The position numbers were made by a program, and so were the translations under genes. From contig JAIYAJ010000255.1 of the NCBI GenBank assembly GCA_027489105.1, positions 1 to 5,662 of the forward strand: DNA of 5,662 nucleotides. The letters run 5' to 3'. Source of the DNA: Zymomonas sp. (GTDB taxonomy: Bacteria > Pseudomonadota > Alphaproteobacteria > Sphingomonadales > Sphingomonadaceae). The notes below the pieces were generated by a model. That model had not been told where the DNA came from and did no database searches. It worked only from the letters and a program-made list of their open reading frames with translations. Below, one piece after another: positions 1 to 5,662 of this stretch (within the stretch, counting starts at the first letter, position 1; each line of letters starts with the position of its first letter).

Positions 1-563
1 ACTATGAGCGCAACGTCGAGCGGCACGCGACCACCCGTCCCTATGACGAGATCGACCGGCGCCTGCGCGATCCCGCGCCGAGCAACGACTTCTATGTGAC
101 GGCCAACAATGCCGATGAGAACCGGAGCGCCTTCGCGCCGCTGTTCGACGAGGTCGGCGAGATGCCTGACCTGCTCGCGCCCGGCGGAGCGCGTGCCGGC
201 TTCGTCTGGATCGGCCCGCGCGGGACGGTGACCCCATGGCATCATGACCTGACCAACAATCTGCTGCTCACGCTGGTGGGTCGCAAGCGGGTGCGTCTCG
301 TCGCTCCCCATGACACACCGAAGATGCGCAACGACGTCCACTGCTTCAGCCGGTGGAGTACCGAGGACCTGCCTCCTGGGCCGGCGGAAGGCGACAAGCC
401 GGCGGTGCTCGAATGCGAACTCGCGCCCGGCGATGCCCTGTTCCTGCCGATCGGCTGGTGGCACCATGTGGAGGGTCTCGACCCGCATATCGGCATGTCG
501 TTCACCGCGTTCCGCTGGGACAATGATTTCTACTCTTCCTATCGCAGCTATCGGGTGGAGTAG
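1..563 (+). CDS. Cupin-like (JmjC/FIH-type) Fe(II), 2-oxoglutarate-dependent oxygenase, 5' end missing
   Basis: This is the C-terminal 186 residues of a protein that enters from the left edge; its reading frame begins at base 3. The GTG at 96 is internal, because the frame is open and protein-like upstream of it (YERNVERHATTRPYDEIDRRL). The core matches the Cupin_8/JmjC fold. TPWHHD gives the HxD metal ligands (His codon 240-242, Asp 246-248). GRKRVRLVAP carries a lysine (285-287) where FIH-type enzymes bind the 2-oxoglutarate carboxylate. GDALFLPIGWWHHVEGL supplies the distal histidine (probably codon 465-467). By analogy with factor-inhibiting HIF it would be a hydroxylase of a protein or small molecule in the cytoplasm; the substrate is unknown. 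All visible active-site residues are intact. Family members usually have about 250-350 residues, so roughly 60-150 are off-window. The family call is firm; the catalytic role is inferred. Confidence 0.85.
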   Translation, partial: YERNVERHATTRPYDEIDRRLRDPAPSNDFYVTANNADENRSAFAPLFDEVGEMPDLLAPGGARAGFVWIGPRGTVTPWHHDLTNNLLLTLVGRKRVRLVAPHDTPKMRNDVHCFSRWSTEDLPPGPAEGDKPAVLECELAPGDALFLPIGWWHHVEGLDPHIGMSFTAFRWDNDFYSSYRSYRVE

Positions 564-577
564 CTTCTCCTGCGGGC

Positions 578-602
578 GGAACGATCCAAGCCGGATGCCG
601 TT
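578..602 (+). promoter_or_regulatory. EcfG-type (general stress response sigma factor) promoter
   Basis: GGAAC lies at 578-582 and CGTT at 599-602, separated by 16 bp. This matches the consensus described for the alphaproteobacterial general stress sigma factor EcfG/SigT (GGAAC, 16-17 bp, CGTT). It lies in the only real intergenic gap of the window, on the same strand as the PRC-barrel gene, with the CGTT 44 bp before its ATG. A transcript would begin near 607-612. PRC-barrel proteins are recurrent members of EcfG regulons in this class of bacteria, which supports the call. Initiation from this site is inferred, not shown. Confidence 0.72.
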
Positions 603-605
603 GAC

Positions 606-627
606 CAAAAGGGTCCGGGCCCTTTTG
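606..627 (+). terminator. Perfect hairpin, possible intrinsic terminator of the oxygenase gene
   Basis: CAAAAGGG (606-613) and CCCTTTTG (620-627) form a perfect 8-bp stem around the 6-nt loop TCCGGG. The GC part of the stem followed by four T resembles a Rho-independent terminator, though the T run is inside the stem and only four long, which makes it weak. It sits 43 bp after the oxygenase stop codon and just downstream of the EcfG-type promoter, so it could end the upstream transcript. If it terminated efficiently it should not stop the PRC-barrel transcript, because the predicted start falls in or next to its left arm. Confidence 0.45.
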
Positions 628-646
628 CCCAGGTGGGAGAGAGACG

Positions 647-1045
647 ATGAACGAGACCTTTGACGAGCCTCACGGCGAAGCCGGGCACAGCCTGATCCTG
701 GGCAGCCGCGTCAACGGCACCCCGGTGTTCGATCGCGACGGCGAGCGGATCGGCCATGTCGACGATCTGTCGATCGAACGAAAGACCGGGCGCATCGCTT
801 ATGCGATCATGTCCTTTGGCGGTTTACTGGGGATCGGCGAGAAATTCCATCCCATTCCCTGGTCGCTTCTGGACTATGATCCGGCGCAGGACGGCTATGT
901 CGTGTCGCTCGACCGGTCGGTGCTGGAAGGCGCGCCCTATTACAGCCGTGAGGAACTGGTCGATCTGGGGGGCGCCAGCGTCACCCAATATGACCAGCGC
1001 ATCTTCGAATATTACGGCCCCTACGGCCCGTTGCCTTATATCTGA
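647..1045 (+). CDS. PRC-barrel domain protein
   Basis: This is a 132-residue protein without signal peptide or membrane segment. Residues about 15-92 form a PRC-barrel, the small beta-barrel known from the photosynthetic reaction centre H subunit and the RNA-processing protein RimM. Its hallmarks are a G-x-x-V-x-x-x-D-G-x-x-I-G-x-V-x-D-L-S-I stretch (residues 24-43), then GRIAYAIMSFGGLLGIGEKFHPIPWSLL. The tail (113-132) is rich in Tyr, Gly and Pro, and its function is unclear. The ATG is preceded by GGGAG at 635-639, a good Shine-Dalgarno with 7-nt spacing. The gene follows the EcfG-type promoter and is probably the first gene of a unit with the kinase 18 bp downstream. Single-domain proteins of this type are often induced by osmotic, desiccation or oxidative stress in alphaproteobacteria, but their molecular activity is unknown. 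The family assignment is strong; a stress role is inferred from the promoter. Confidence 0.9.
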   Translation: MNETFDEPHGEAGHSLILGSRVNGTPVFDRDGERIGHVDDLSIERKTGRIAYAIMSFGGLLGIGEKFHPIPWSLLDYDPAQDGYVVSLDRSVLEGAPYYSREELVDLGGASVTQYDQRIFEYYGPYGPLPYI

Positions 1046-1063
1046 GCCCGGTTTGCCAAGCGC

Positions 1064-1924
1064 GTGGCGGGCTACAGCCTGGCGCGCTATGGCGACCGGA
1101 TGACGGAGATCGGGACCGGATATATCGTCGATGCGCTCTGCGCGGCGAAGGACGAGCGAAAGCGGCTGCCCTTCGTGGTCGGGATCGCCGGATCGCAGGG
1201 CAGCGGCAAATCCACCCTGGCGCGCGAGATCGAGGCGGCCCTTCTCTCGCGCGGGCTGCGCGTCGCGACGCTGTCGATAGACGATCTTTACCTGCAGCGC
1301 GTCGAGCGCGAGCGGCTGGCGCGAGACGTTCATCCGCTGCTCGCGGTGCGCGGCGTCCCCGGCACGCATGACGTGGCGCTCGGCCACGCGGTGATCGATG
1401 CGTGCGGTCGGCCGGGAAGCGTCAGCCTGCCGCGCTTCGCCAAGGAGAGGGACGATCGGCTGCCGGCCGAGCAGTGGAATCAGGTCGAGGGGCCGCTCGA
1501 CATCCTGCTGTTCGAAGGCTGGTGCGTGGGCGCCGTGCCGCAGGACGATGCTGCCCTCGACCGGCCCGTCAACATATTCGAGCGCAAGCAGGATGCGGAC
1601 GGGCGCTGGCGTCGCTGGGTCAACCAGCGGCTTGCCAAGGACTATGCGGGCCTGTTCGCGCGCATCGACTGGCAGATATTTCTCGCAGCTCCGTCCTTCG
1701 ACGTGGTGGCCGGGTGGCGACGGGAGCAGGAAAAGGCGCTGCGACGCCGGCTTTCCGAGGCCGGCGACTCTACCGATGGGACGATGGACGATGCCGGGAT
1801 CGACCGCTTCGTCCAATATTATCAGCGCATTACCGAGCATATGCTGGCCGATATGCCGGGGCGTGCCGACCTGACTATCGAGCTCGATCGCCAAAGAGCG
1901 ATGCGGCTTCGATTATCACATTGA
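1064..1924 (+). CDS. D-glycerate 3-kinase-like P-loop kinase (GLYK/Tda10 family)
   Basis: The protein has 286 residues from GTG 1064, or 274 from the in-frame ATG at 1100. Neither start has a clear Shine-Dalgarno. The ATG version leaves about 30 residues before the P-loop, which suits the family, so 1064 is only the outer limit. Walker A is GSQGSGKST (43-51), followed by SIDDLYL (71-77), RGVPGTHD (96-103), the basic substrate-loop region PRFAKERDDR (123-132) and LLFEGWCVG (148-156). This order is that of plant and cyanobacterial glycerate kinase and yeast Tda10, within the phosphoribulokinase/uridine kinase superfamily. Predicted reaction: ATP plus D-glycerate to 3-phosphoglycerate (plant-type product) in the cytoplasm, feeding glycolysis. 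The convergent glcDEF operon nearby supports a role in glycolate/glyoxylate salvage. Family members of unproven substrate exist, so glycerate is likely but not certain. The hydrolase follows after 31 bp. Confidence 0.82.
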   Translation: MAGYSLARYGDRMTEIGTGYIVDALCAAKDERKRLPFVVGIAGSQGSGKSTLAREIEAALLSRGLRVATLSIDDLYLQRVERERLARDVHPLLAVRGVPGTHDVALGHAVIDACGRPGSVSLPRFAKERDDRLPAEQWNQVEGPLDILLFEGWCVGAVPQDDAALDRPVNIFERKQDADGRWRRWVNQRLAKDYAGLFARIDWQIFLAAPSFDVVAGWRREQEKALRRRLSEAGDSTDGTMDDAGIDRFVQYYQRITEHMLADMPGRADLTIELDRQRAMRLRLSH

Positions 1925-1955
1925 TTTGGCGGGCCTTGCGTGAAAGGTCGGCATC

Positions 1956-2822
1956 ATGACCGAGACGACAAAGCCCCTGCGCGTGAAAAGCGATGACGGA
2001 CTCATCCTTGCGGGGGAGGTCGGCGGACCCGAGGGGGCGCCGACGGTCGTCATGCTGCACGGCGGGGGCCAGACCCGGCACAGCTGGTCGGGTACGATGG
2101 AGCAGCTGATCGCGCGTGGCTATCATGTCGTGAACTATGACGCGCGCGGCCATGGCGACAGTGGTTGGTCCCCGAAAGCCGCCTATCATGTCACCGACCT
2201 GGCGAACGATCTGCGGGCGGTGCTGCGCGGGGTGGGACGGCCCGTGGCCCTGGTGGGCGCGTCGATGGGTGGGATGACCGCCTTCTACGCGGTCGGCAGC
2301 AGCCCGGAGCCGATCGCCGACGCGCTCGTCATGGTCGACATCACGTTGCGTCCTGCGGCGGAAGGCGCGCAGCGCATCGCGGCTTTCATGAACGCGCACC
2401 TCGACGGTTTCGGCTCGGTCGAGGAAGCCGCCGATGCGGTGTCGGCCTATTATCCCGAACGGCCGCGCCCCAAGGATATCAGCGGACTGCGCAAGAATCT
2501 GCGCGAGGGCCCGGATGGCCGCCTCTACTGGCATTGGGATCCCAAGATGCTGAGGCCGACCGCACGCCCCGAACCGCCGCGCTTCGCCGAGGCGCTGCGC
2601 TCTGTGGCCGGAAAGGTCACCCTGCCGGTTCTGCTCGTGCGCGGCGGCAAGAGCGACATCGTCGATGAGGAGGGCGTGGCCGAGATGCAGCGGCTGGTGC
2701 CGCAGACCGAGGTCTACGACGTGGCCGCGGCCGGCCACATGATCGCGGGCGATCGCAACGACAGTTTCAGCGCGGGGCTGATCGCCTTCCTCGACCGGAT
2801 CATGCCGGTCGAGACGCGTTGA
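1956..2822 (+). CDS. Alpha/beta hydrolase fold protein
   Basis: This is a 288-residue cytoplasmic protein with the complete fold. VVMLHGGGQTRHSW (31-44) provides the HG oxyanion element. YDARGHGDSG (61-70) is the typical strand-4 turn. GASMGG (101-106) is the nucleophile elbow with Ser103. VLLVRGGKSDIV (225-236) offers Asp234 as the acid, and AAGHM (258-262) gives His261. Residues about 130-205 form the variable cap. The best matches by motif are the epoxide hydrolase/haloperoxidase-like esterases; a serine nucleophile rather than aspartate argues against a true epoxide hydrolase or dehalogenase. The substrate cannot be read from sequence. The ATG is supported by GAAAGG (1942-1947) with 8-nt spacing. 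It lies 31 bp after the kinase and is probably co-transcribed with it; no metabolic link to glycolate is evident. The stop codon is 8 bp from the convergent glcF stop. Confidence 0.9.
   Translation: MTETTKPLRVKSDDGLILAGEVGGPEGAPTVVMLHGGGQTRHSWSGTMEQLIARGYHVVNYDARGHGDSGWSPKAAYHVTDLANDLRAVLRGVGRPVALVGASMGGMTAFYAVGSSPEPIADALVMVDITLRPAAEGAQRIAAFMNAHLDGFGSVEEAADAVSAYYPERPRPKDISGLRKNLREGPDGRLYWHWDPKMLRPTARPEPPRFAEALRSVAGKVTLPVLLVRGGKSDIVDEEGVAEMQRLVPQTEVYDVAAAGHMIAGDRNDSFSAGLIAFLDRIMPVETR
2790..2813. other. Perfect 9-bp-stem hairpin at the convergent gene ends
   Basis: CTCGACCGG (2790-2798) and CCGGTCGAG (2805-2813) pair perfectly around the 6-nt loop ATCATG. The hairpin lies in the last codons of the hydrolase gene and ends 7 bp before its stop codon (2820-2822) and 17 bp from the convergent glcF stop. 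No T run follows on either strand, so it is not a classical intrinsic terminator. It could slow polymerase or protect 3' ends of both convergent transcripts, or it may be a by-product of coding for LDRIMPVE. The structure is certain; the role is speculative. Confidence 0.4.
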
Positions 2823-2830
2823 ACGAAGTC

Positions 2831-4141
2831 TCAGCCCTCGCCGACCGGTAGATCGGCCAGTTCGTCCGGCTTCGGTCCTCCCGTCGCCCAGTCGATCAGC
2901 TGGACCGCATGGACGACCGGGCGGGCGCTGCGCATCCCGATCTGGACCGCGCAGCCGATATTGCCGGTCGCGACCAGATCGGCATCGAGCCGGTCGAGAT
3001 TGGCGACCTTGCGGTCGCCGAGGCGGCCGGCCAGGTCGGGCTGGAGGATATTGTAGGTTCCGGCCGAGCCGCAGCACAGATGGGCCTCGGCCGGCGTCAC
3101 CACCCGATAGCCCGCAGCCGCGAGCAGCTTGCGGGGGATGTCGGGAAGCTTCTGGCCATGCTGGAGCGAGCAGGCGCCATGATAGGCGACGGTTATGCCG
3201 GACCGCAGGGGGGGCGGCAGGTCCAGCGGCGCGAGGAACTCGCTGATGTCGCGGGCGATGGCGGAAACCCGCGCGGCCCGATCGGCGTAGGCGGGATCCT
3301 CCCGCAGCATGAAGCCATAGTCCTTGATCGTCGTGCCGCAGCCCGACGCCGTGATCAGGATGGCATCGAGCCCGTCCGCCTCGATCAGGCGCGACCAGGC
3401 GTCGACATTGCGCCGCGCGGCCTCCAGTGCTGCCTCTTCCTTGCCCATATGGTGGACGAGCGCGCCGCAGCAGACTTCGCCCGGCGCGGGCGCTACCCGA
3501 TAGCCGAGGCGCGCGAGCAGGCGTAGTGTCGCGGCACGGATTTGCGGACGGAGAACGGGCTCGGCGCAGCCTTGCAGCAGGGCGACGCGGCCGATGGGAT
3601 TTTCAGGAGCCGCTTCCGATTGCATCGGTGTCGGCCTGTTGCGGGGCGCCAGTTCGAGCATGGCGGCCAGCGGCCGGGTTTGCGACGTTCGCCTGAACAA
3701 GGGGGCCAGCGGTCGGACGAGGCGTGCCAGTCCCAGAGCGAGGCGGAATCGGCGCGGATAGGGCAGCACCGCAGCGAGCAGCGCCCGGATCGCCCGCTCC
3801 GCCAGCGGGCGGCGATAGCGGCGTTCGATATAGACGCGCGCATGGTCGACCAGGTGCATGTAGTTCACGCCCGAGGGGCAGGTCGTCATGCAGGACAGGC
3901 AGGACAGGCAGCGGTCGATATGCTTGACCACCTGCGGCGTCGGCTCGGCCTCCGTTTCCAGCATGTTCTGGATCAGGTAGATGCGGCCGCGCGGGCTATC
4001 GAGTTCGTCGCCGAGCAGCACATAGGTCGGGCAGGTCGCGGTGCAGAAGCCGCAATGGACGCATTTGCGGATCACGGCTTCGGCGACCGCCGTCGCGGGA
4101 TCGGCGAGCTGTTCGGGGGTGAAGTCAGTCCTCATCGTCAT
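2831..4141 (-). CDS. glcF: Glycolate oxidase iron-sulfur subunit GlcF
   Basis: This is a 436-residue electron-transfer subunit of glycolate oxidase (glycolate dehydrogenase). It passes electrons from the flavin subunits GlcD/GlcE to the respiratory chain at the inner face of the membrane. Two ferredoxin-type 4Fe-4S motifs are complete: CVHCGFCTATCP (Cys27, 30, 33, 37) and CLSCLSCMTTCP (Cys78, 81, 84, 88). Two cysteine-rich CCG domains follow. One contains Cys192, Cys224-225 (CCGALVHH) and Cys268; the other contains Cys324 (HGACSLQHGQ), Cys356-357 (LCCGSAGTYNI) and Cys397. Length and layout match GlcF, whose usual size is a little over 400 residues. No transmembrane segment is seen. The ATG at 4141 overlaps the end of glcE by 17 bp; a second ATG two codons in (4135) is also possible. 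Neither has a strong Shine-Dalgarno, so coupling to glcE translation is likely. Confidence 0.95.
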   Translation of the reverse strand: MTMRTDFTPEQLADPATAVAEAVIRKCVHCGFCTATCPTYVLLGDELDSPRGRIYLIQNMLETEAEPTPQVVKHIDRCLSCLSCMTTCPSGVNYMHLVDHARVYIERRYRRPLAERAIRALLAAVLPYPRRFRLALGLARLVRPLAPLFRRTSQTRPLAAMLELAPRNRPTPMQSEAAPENPIGRVALLQGCAEPVLRPQIRAATLRLLARLGYRVAPAPGEVCCGALVHHMGKEEAALEAARRNVDAWSRLIEADGLDAILITASGCGTTIKDYGFMLREDPAYADRAARVSAIARDISEFLAPLDLPPPLRSGITVAYHGACSLQHGQKLPDIPRKLLAAAGYRVVTPAEAHLCCGSAGTYNILQPDLAGRLGDRKVANLDRLDADLVATGNIGCAVQIGMRSARPVVHAVQLIDWATGGPKPDELADLPVGEG

Positions 4142-5300
4142 GGTCCAGAAAGCGCCCGCTTTCGAAGATGCCGGCGGGGTCGAAGGCGCGGCGCACGCGG
4201 CGTTCGAGCGCCATGACGCCGGACGGGCGGGGATGTTCGAAGGGAATGCGCGTGCGCAGCTCGGCAGGCGCCCGGATCAGCGTCGCCTGCCCGCCGAGCT
4301 CCGCCGTCATGGACCGGATATGCTCGGCGGGGGCGTCGCTGGCGAGCCAGAGCAGGCCGCCGGCCCAGTCCATCAGCCAGCGGCCTGCGCCGGCGCCCAG
4401 CCGCTCGATAAGGGCGGGGGACTGGTGCGCGGGAAGGCTGACCCGCCAGAGGATCGGCGTATCGCTAAGCGGTGCGGCGATGCGGACGGCGTTCCAGCAG
4501 TCGGCCTGCTCAGCGTCGGACAGGGGGCGCGGCTTTCCGTGGTCGCGCAACAGGTCCGGCAAGGCGAGGCACCGCGCTTCGACCGAGGGCGCGAAGCCCT
4601 GCACCCGCAGAAGCGTCAGCGAGGGCCGGTCGCCATCGACGGGCAGATGTGCCGCCGCCGATACGTCGCACGGGCCGCCCAGCGCGCAGGCCATCGCCCG
4701 ATGGGCGGCGGCCGGCGAAAGCCCTTCGATCGCGAGCGTGCGGACCATGCGCGGGCGGGGCAGGACCTTCAGCGTCATCTCGGTGACGGCGGCAAGCCGG
4801 CCCCAGCTGCCTGCGATCAGCTTGGGCAGGTCATAGCCGGTGACATTCTTGACCACCTTTCCGCCCGCCACGAAGCGTTCGCCGCGCCCCGAAATGGCGG
4901 TAAGGCCGAGAAGATGATCGCGCGGCGCGCCGGCGGTGAGGCGGCCGCTGCCTGCCGTTCCCGAAAGCACCGCGCCGCCGATCGTGCCTCGGCCGGCCGG
5001 CTCGCCGAACAGCGGTGCCTGGTCGAACGGCTCGAAAGCGAGCATCTGCCCATGATCGGCGAGCAGCTTTTCGATATCGGCGAGCGGCGTCGCGGGCCGG
5101 ACGGTCAGGACGAGTTCGGGTGGATCATAGTCGACGATGCCGGTGAACGCCGTGAGATCGACGATGTCCGCTTCTCGTGGCGCGCCCATGTCGCGGCGGG
5201 TGCCTCCGGCGCGCAACTCGAGCGTTCGATGATGCGCGGCGGCGTCGGCGAACAGCGCCGACAACTGCTCTTCATCGGTGGGACGGTGGGTGAGGGGCAT
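4125..5300 (-). CDS. glcE: Glycolate oxidase FAD-binding subunit GlcE
   Basis: This is a 391-residue second flavoprotein subunit of glycolate oxidase, with an FAD_binding_4 (PCMH-type) domain over about residues 10-180. It shows LELRAGGTRRDMG (27-39), which corresponds to the pyrophosphate loop, TIGGAVLSGTAGSGRL (106-121), APRDHLLGLTAISGRGE (125-141) and the strongly GlcE-like GGKVVKNVTGYDLPKLIAGSWG (146-167). The C-terminal half is variable and ends with RRAFDPAGIFESGRF (370-384), the usual end of this oxidase family. The length is slightly above the roughly 350 of the E. coli protein. The ATG at 5300 was chosen because it overlaps the glcD stop as TGATG. A longer open frame reaches 5429, but those extra 43 codons lie entirely inside glcD. 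No Shine-Dalgarno is visible, consistent with translational coupling. Confidence 0.93.
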   Translation of the reverse strand: MPLTHRPTDEEQLSALFADAAAHHRTLELRAGGTRRDMGAPREADIVDLTAFTGIVDYDPPELVLTVRPATPLADIEKLLADHGQMLAFEPFDQAPLFGEPAGRGTIGGAVLSGTAGSGRLTAGAPRDHLLGLTAISGRGERFVAGGKVVKNVTGYDLPKLIAGSWGRLAAVTEMTLKVLPRPRMVRTLAIEGLSPAAAHRAMACALGGPCDVSAAAHLPVDGDRPSLTLLRVQGFAPSVEARCLALPDLLRDHGKPRPLSDAEQADCWNAVRIAAPLSDTPILWRVSLPAHQSPALIERLGAGAGRWLMDWAGGLLWLASDAPAEHIRSMTAELGGQATLIRAPAELRTRIPFEHPRPSGVMALERRVRRAFDPAGIFESGRFLDHDDED

Positions 5301-5662
5301 CAGAAGCGCGGAAGATCGGGATGGGGCAGGGCGCCGCGATGGACATGCATCCGGCCGAGTTCGGCGCAACGGTGAAGCGTCGGGAACATCTTGCCCGGAT
5401 TGAGCAGCAGGGCGGGATCGAAGGCGCACTTCACCCGCTGCTGGTGGGCGAGATCGACCTCGCTGAACATCTCGGGCATCAGGTCGCGCTTCTCGACGCC
5501 GACGCCATGTTCGCCCGTGAGAACGCCGCCCATCTCTACGCAGAGGCGGAGGATATCGTTGCCGAAGGCCTCGGCGCGTTCGAGCTGCCCTTGCTCATTG
5601 GCGTCGTAGAGGATCAGCGGGTGGAGGTTGCCGTCGCCCGCGTGGAAGACATTGGCGACGCC
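5300..5662 (-). CDS. glcD: Glycolate oxidase subunit GlcD, C-terminal part (cut by window edge)
   Basis: The last 120 residues of the catalytic flavoprotein subunit are visible; the gene starts beyond the right edge. It begins GVANVFHAGDGNLHPLILYD, the FAD-oxidase C-terminal signature in which the two His (HxGDGNxH) lie at the active site. It continues with GGVLTGEHGVGVEKRDLM (45-62) and AFDPALLLNPGKMFP (80-94). This matches the GlcD/D-lactate dehydrogenase family, of about 480-500 residues, so three quarters of the protein is outside the window including the FAD-binding domain. Directly following glcE and glcF identify it as the glycolate enzyme rather than a stand-alone D-lactate dehydrogenase. 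The tail after NPGKMFP (about 26 residues, with several His) is not conserved in the family as far as I recall. The predicted reaction is glycolate to glyoxylate with electrons passed to GlcF. Confidence 0.93.
   Translation of the reverse strand, partial: GVANVFHAGDGNLHPLILYDANEQGQLERAEAFGNDILRLCVEMGGVLTGEHGVGVEKRDLMPEMFSEVDLAHQQRVKCAFDPALLLNPGKMFPTLHRCAELGRMHVHRGALPHPDLPRF

Noticed and set aside
601..629. TTGACC at 601-606 as a sigma-70 -35 box
   Set aside because: No -10-like sequence occurs 16-18 bp downstream, where the right arm of the hairpin lies. The EcfG boxes explain the region better.
824..1894. A 356-codon open frame on the minus strand across the PRC-barrel end and the kinase
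   Set aside because: It lies in exact codon register opposite the kinase, where GC-rich third positions remove antisense stops. Its translation is rich in Arg, Ala and Asp with no recognisable domain, and the sense genes have clear motifs.
2840..2857. A short inverted repeat GCCGA/TCGGC at the end of glcF
   Set aside because: The stem is only 5 bp with an 8-nt loop and no T run, which is expected by chance in GC-rich coding DNA.
1875..3077. A 400-codon minus-strand open frame opposite the hydrolase and running into the glcF end
   Set aside because: It has the same codon-register artefact opposite the hydrolase. It also runs across glcF in another frame, and its product is an Arg/Gly/Pro-rich sequence without motifs.
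3891..3908. A tandem 9-bp repeat (CAGGACAGG twice)
   Set aside because: It encodes the Cys-Leu-Ser-Cys-Leu-Ser-Cys part of the second iron-sulfur motif of GlcF, so protein constraint explains it.
4041..5375. A 444-codon plus-strand open frame opposite glcE
   Set aside because: It is in register with glcE on the other strand. The product is low-complexity Arg/Gly/Ala-rich, while glcE has unmistakable FAD-domain motifs.
5301..5429. A 43-codon N-terminal extension of GlcE
   Set aside because: The extension is entirely within glcD in another frame, is rich in Arg/Ser/Pro and is unlike the family. The ATG at 5300 overlaps the glcD stop and gives the expected N-terminus.

Overview
The window looks like ordinary, GC-rich (roughly two thirds G+C by eye) chromosomal DNA from an alphaproteobacterium. 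A sphingomonad (Sphingomonas, Sphingobium or Rhizorhabdus type) is my best guess. This rests on codon bias, the glcD-glcE-glcF arrangement, and a promoter matching the alphaproteobacterial general-stress sigma factor EcfG. I see no mobile elements, tRNA or rRNA genes, CRISPR arrays or phage genes. Coding density is very high, and the only gap of any size is about 83 bp.

Left half, plus strand (1-2822): four genes in a row. The 3' part of a cupin/JmjC-type Fe(II) and 2-oxoglutarate oxygenase-like protein enters from the left edge. An 83-bp gap (564-646) follows. It holds a perfect GGAAC-N16-CGTT EcfG-type promoter and an 8-bp-stem hairpin. Then come a PRC-barrel protein, a D-glycerate 3-kinase-like P-loop kinase (GLYK/Tda10 family) and an alpha/beta hydrolase. 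These three are spaced 18 and 31 bp apart and are probably one transcription unit.

Right half, minus strand (2831-5662): the glycolate oxidase operon, read from right to left. It contains the C-terminal part of glcD (cut by the right edge), glcE and glcF, joined by stop/start overlaps. The two blocks converge with only 8 bp between the hydrolase stop codon and the glcF stop codon.

Functionally, GlcDEF oxidises glycolate to glyoxylate. A glycerate kinase would phosphorylate D-glycerate, the product of glyoxylate condensation and reduction, to 3-phosphoglycerate. The two ends of a glycolate salvage route therefore lie side by side here, although the middle enzymes are not in the window. The most interesting inference is that the kinase may be read from the stress promoter in front of the PRC-barrel gene, which would put part of carbon salvage under general stress control. 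I found no convincing evidence of an undescribed multi-gene system. Several long open frames antisense to the real genes are explained by codon register in GC-rich DNA.
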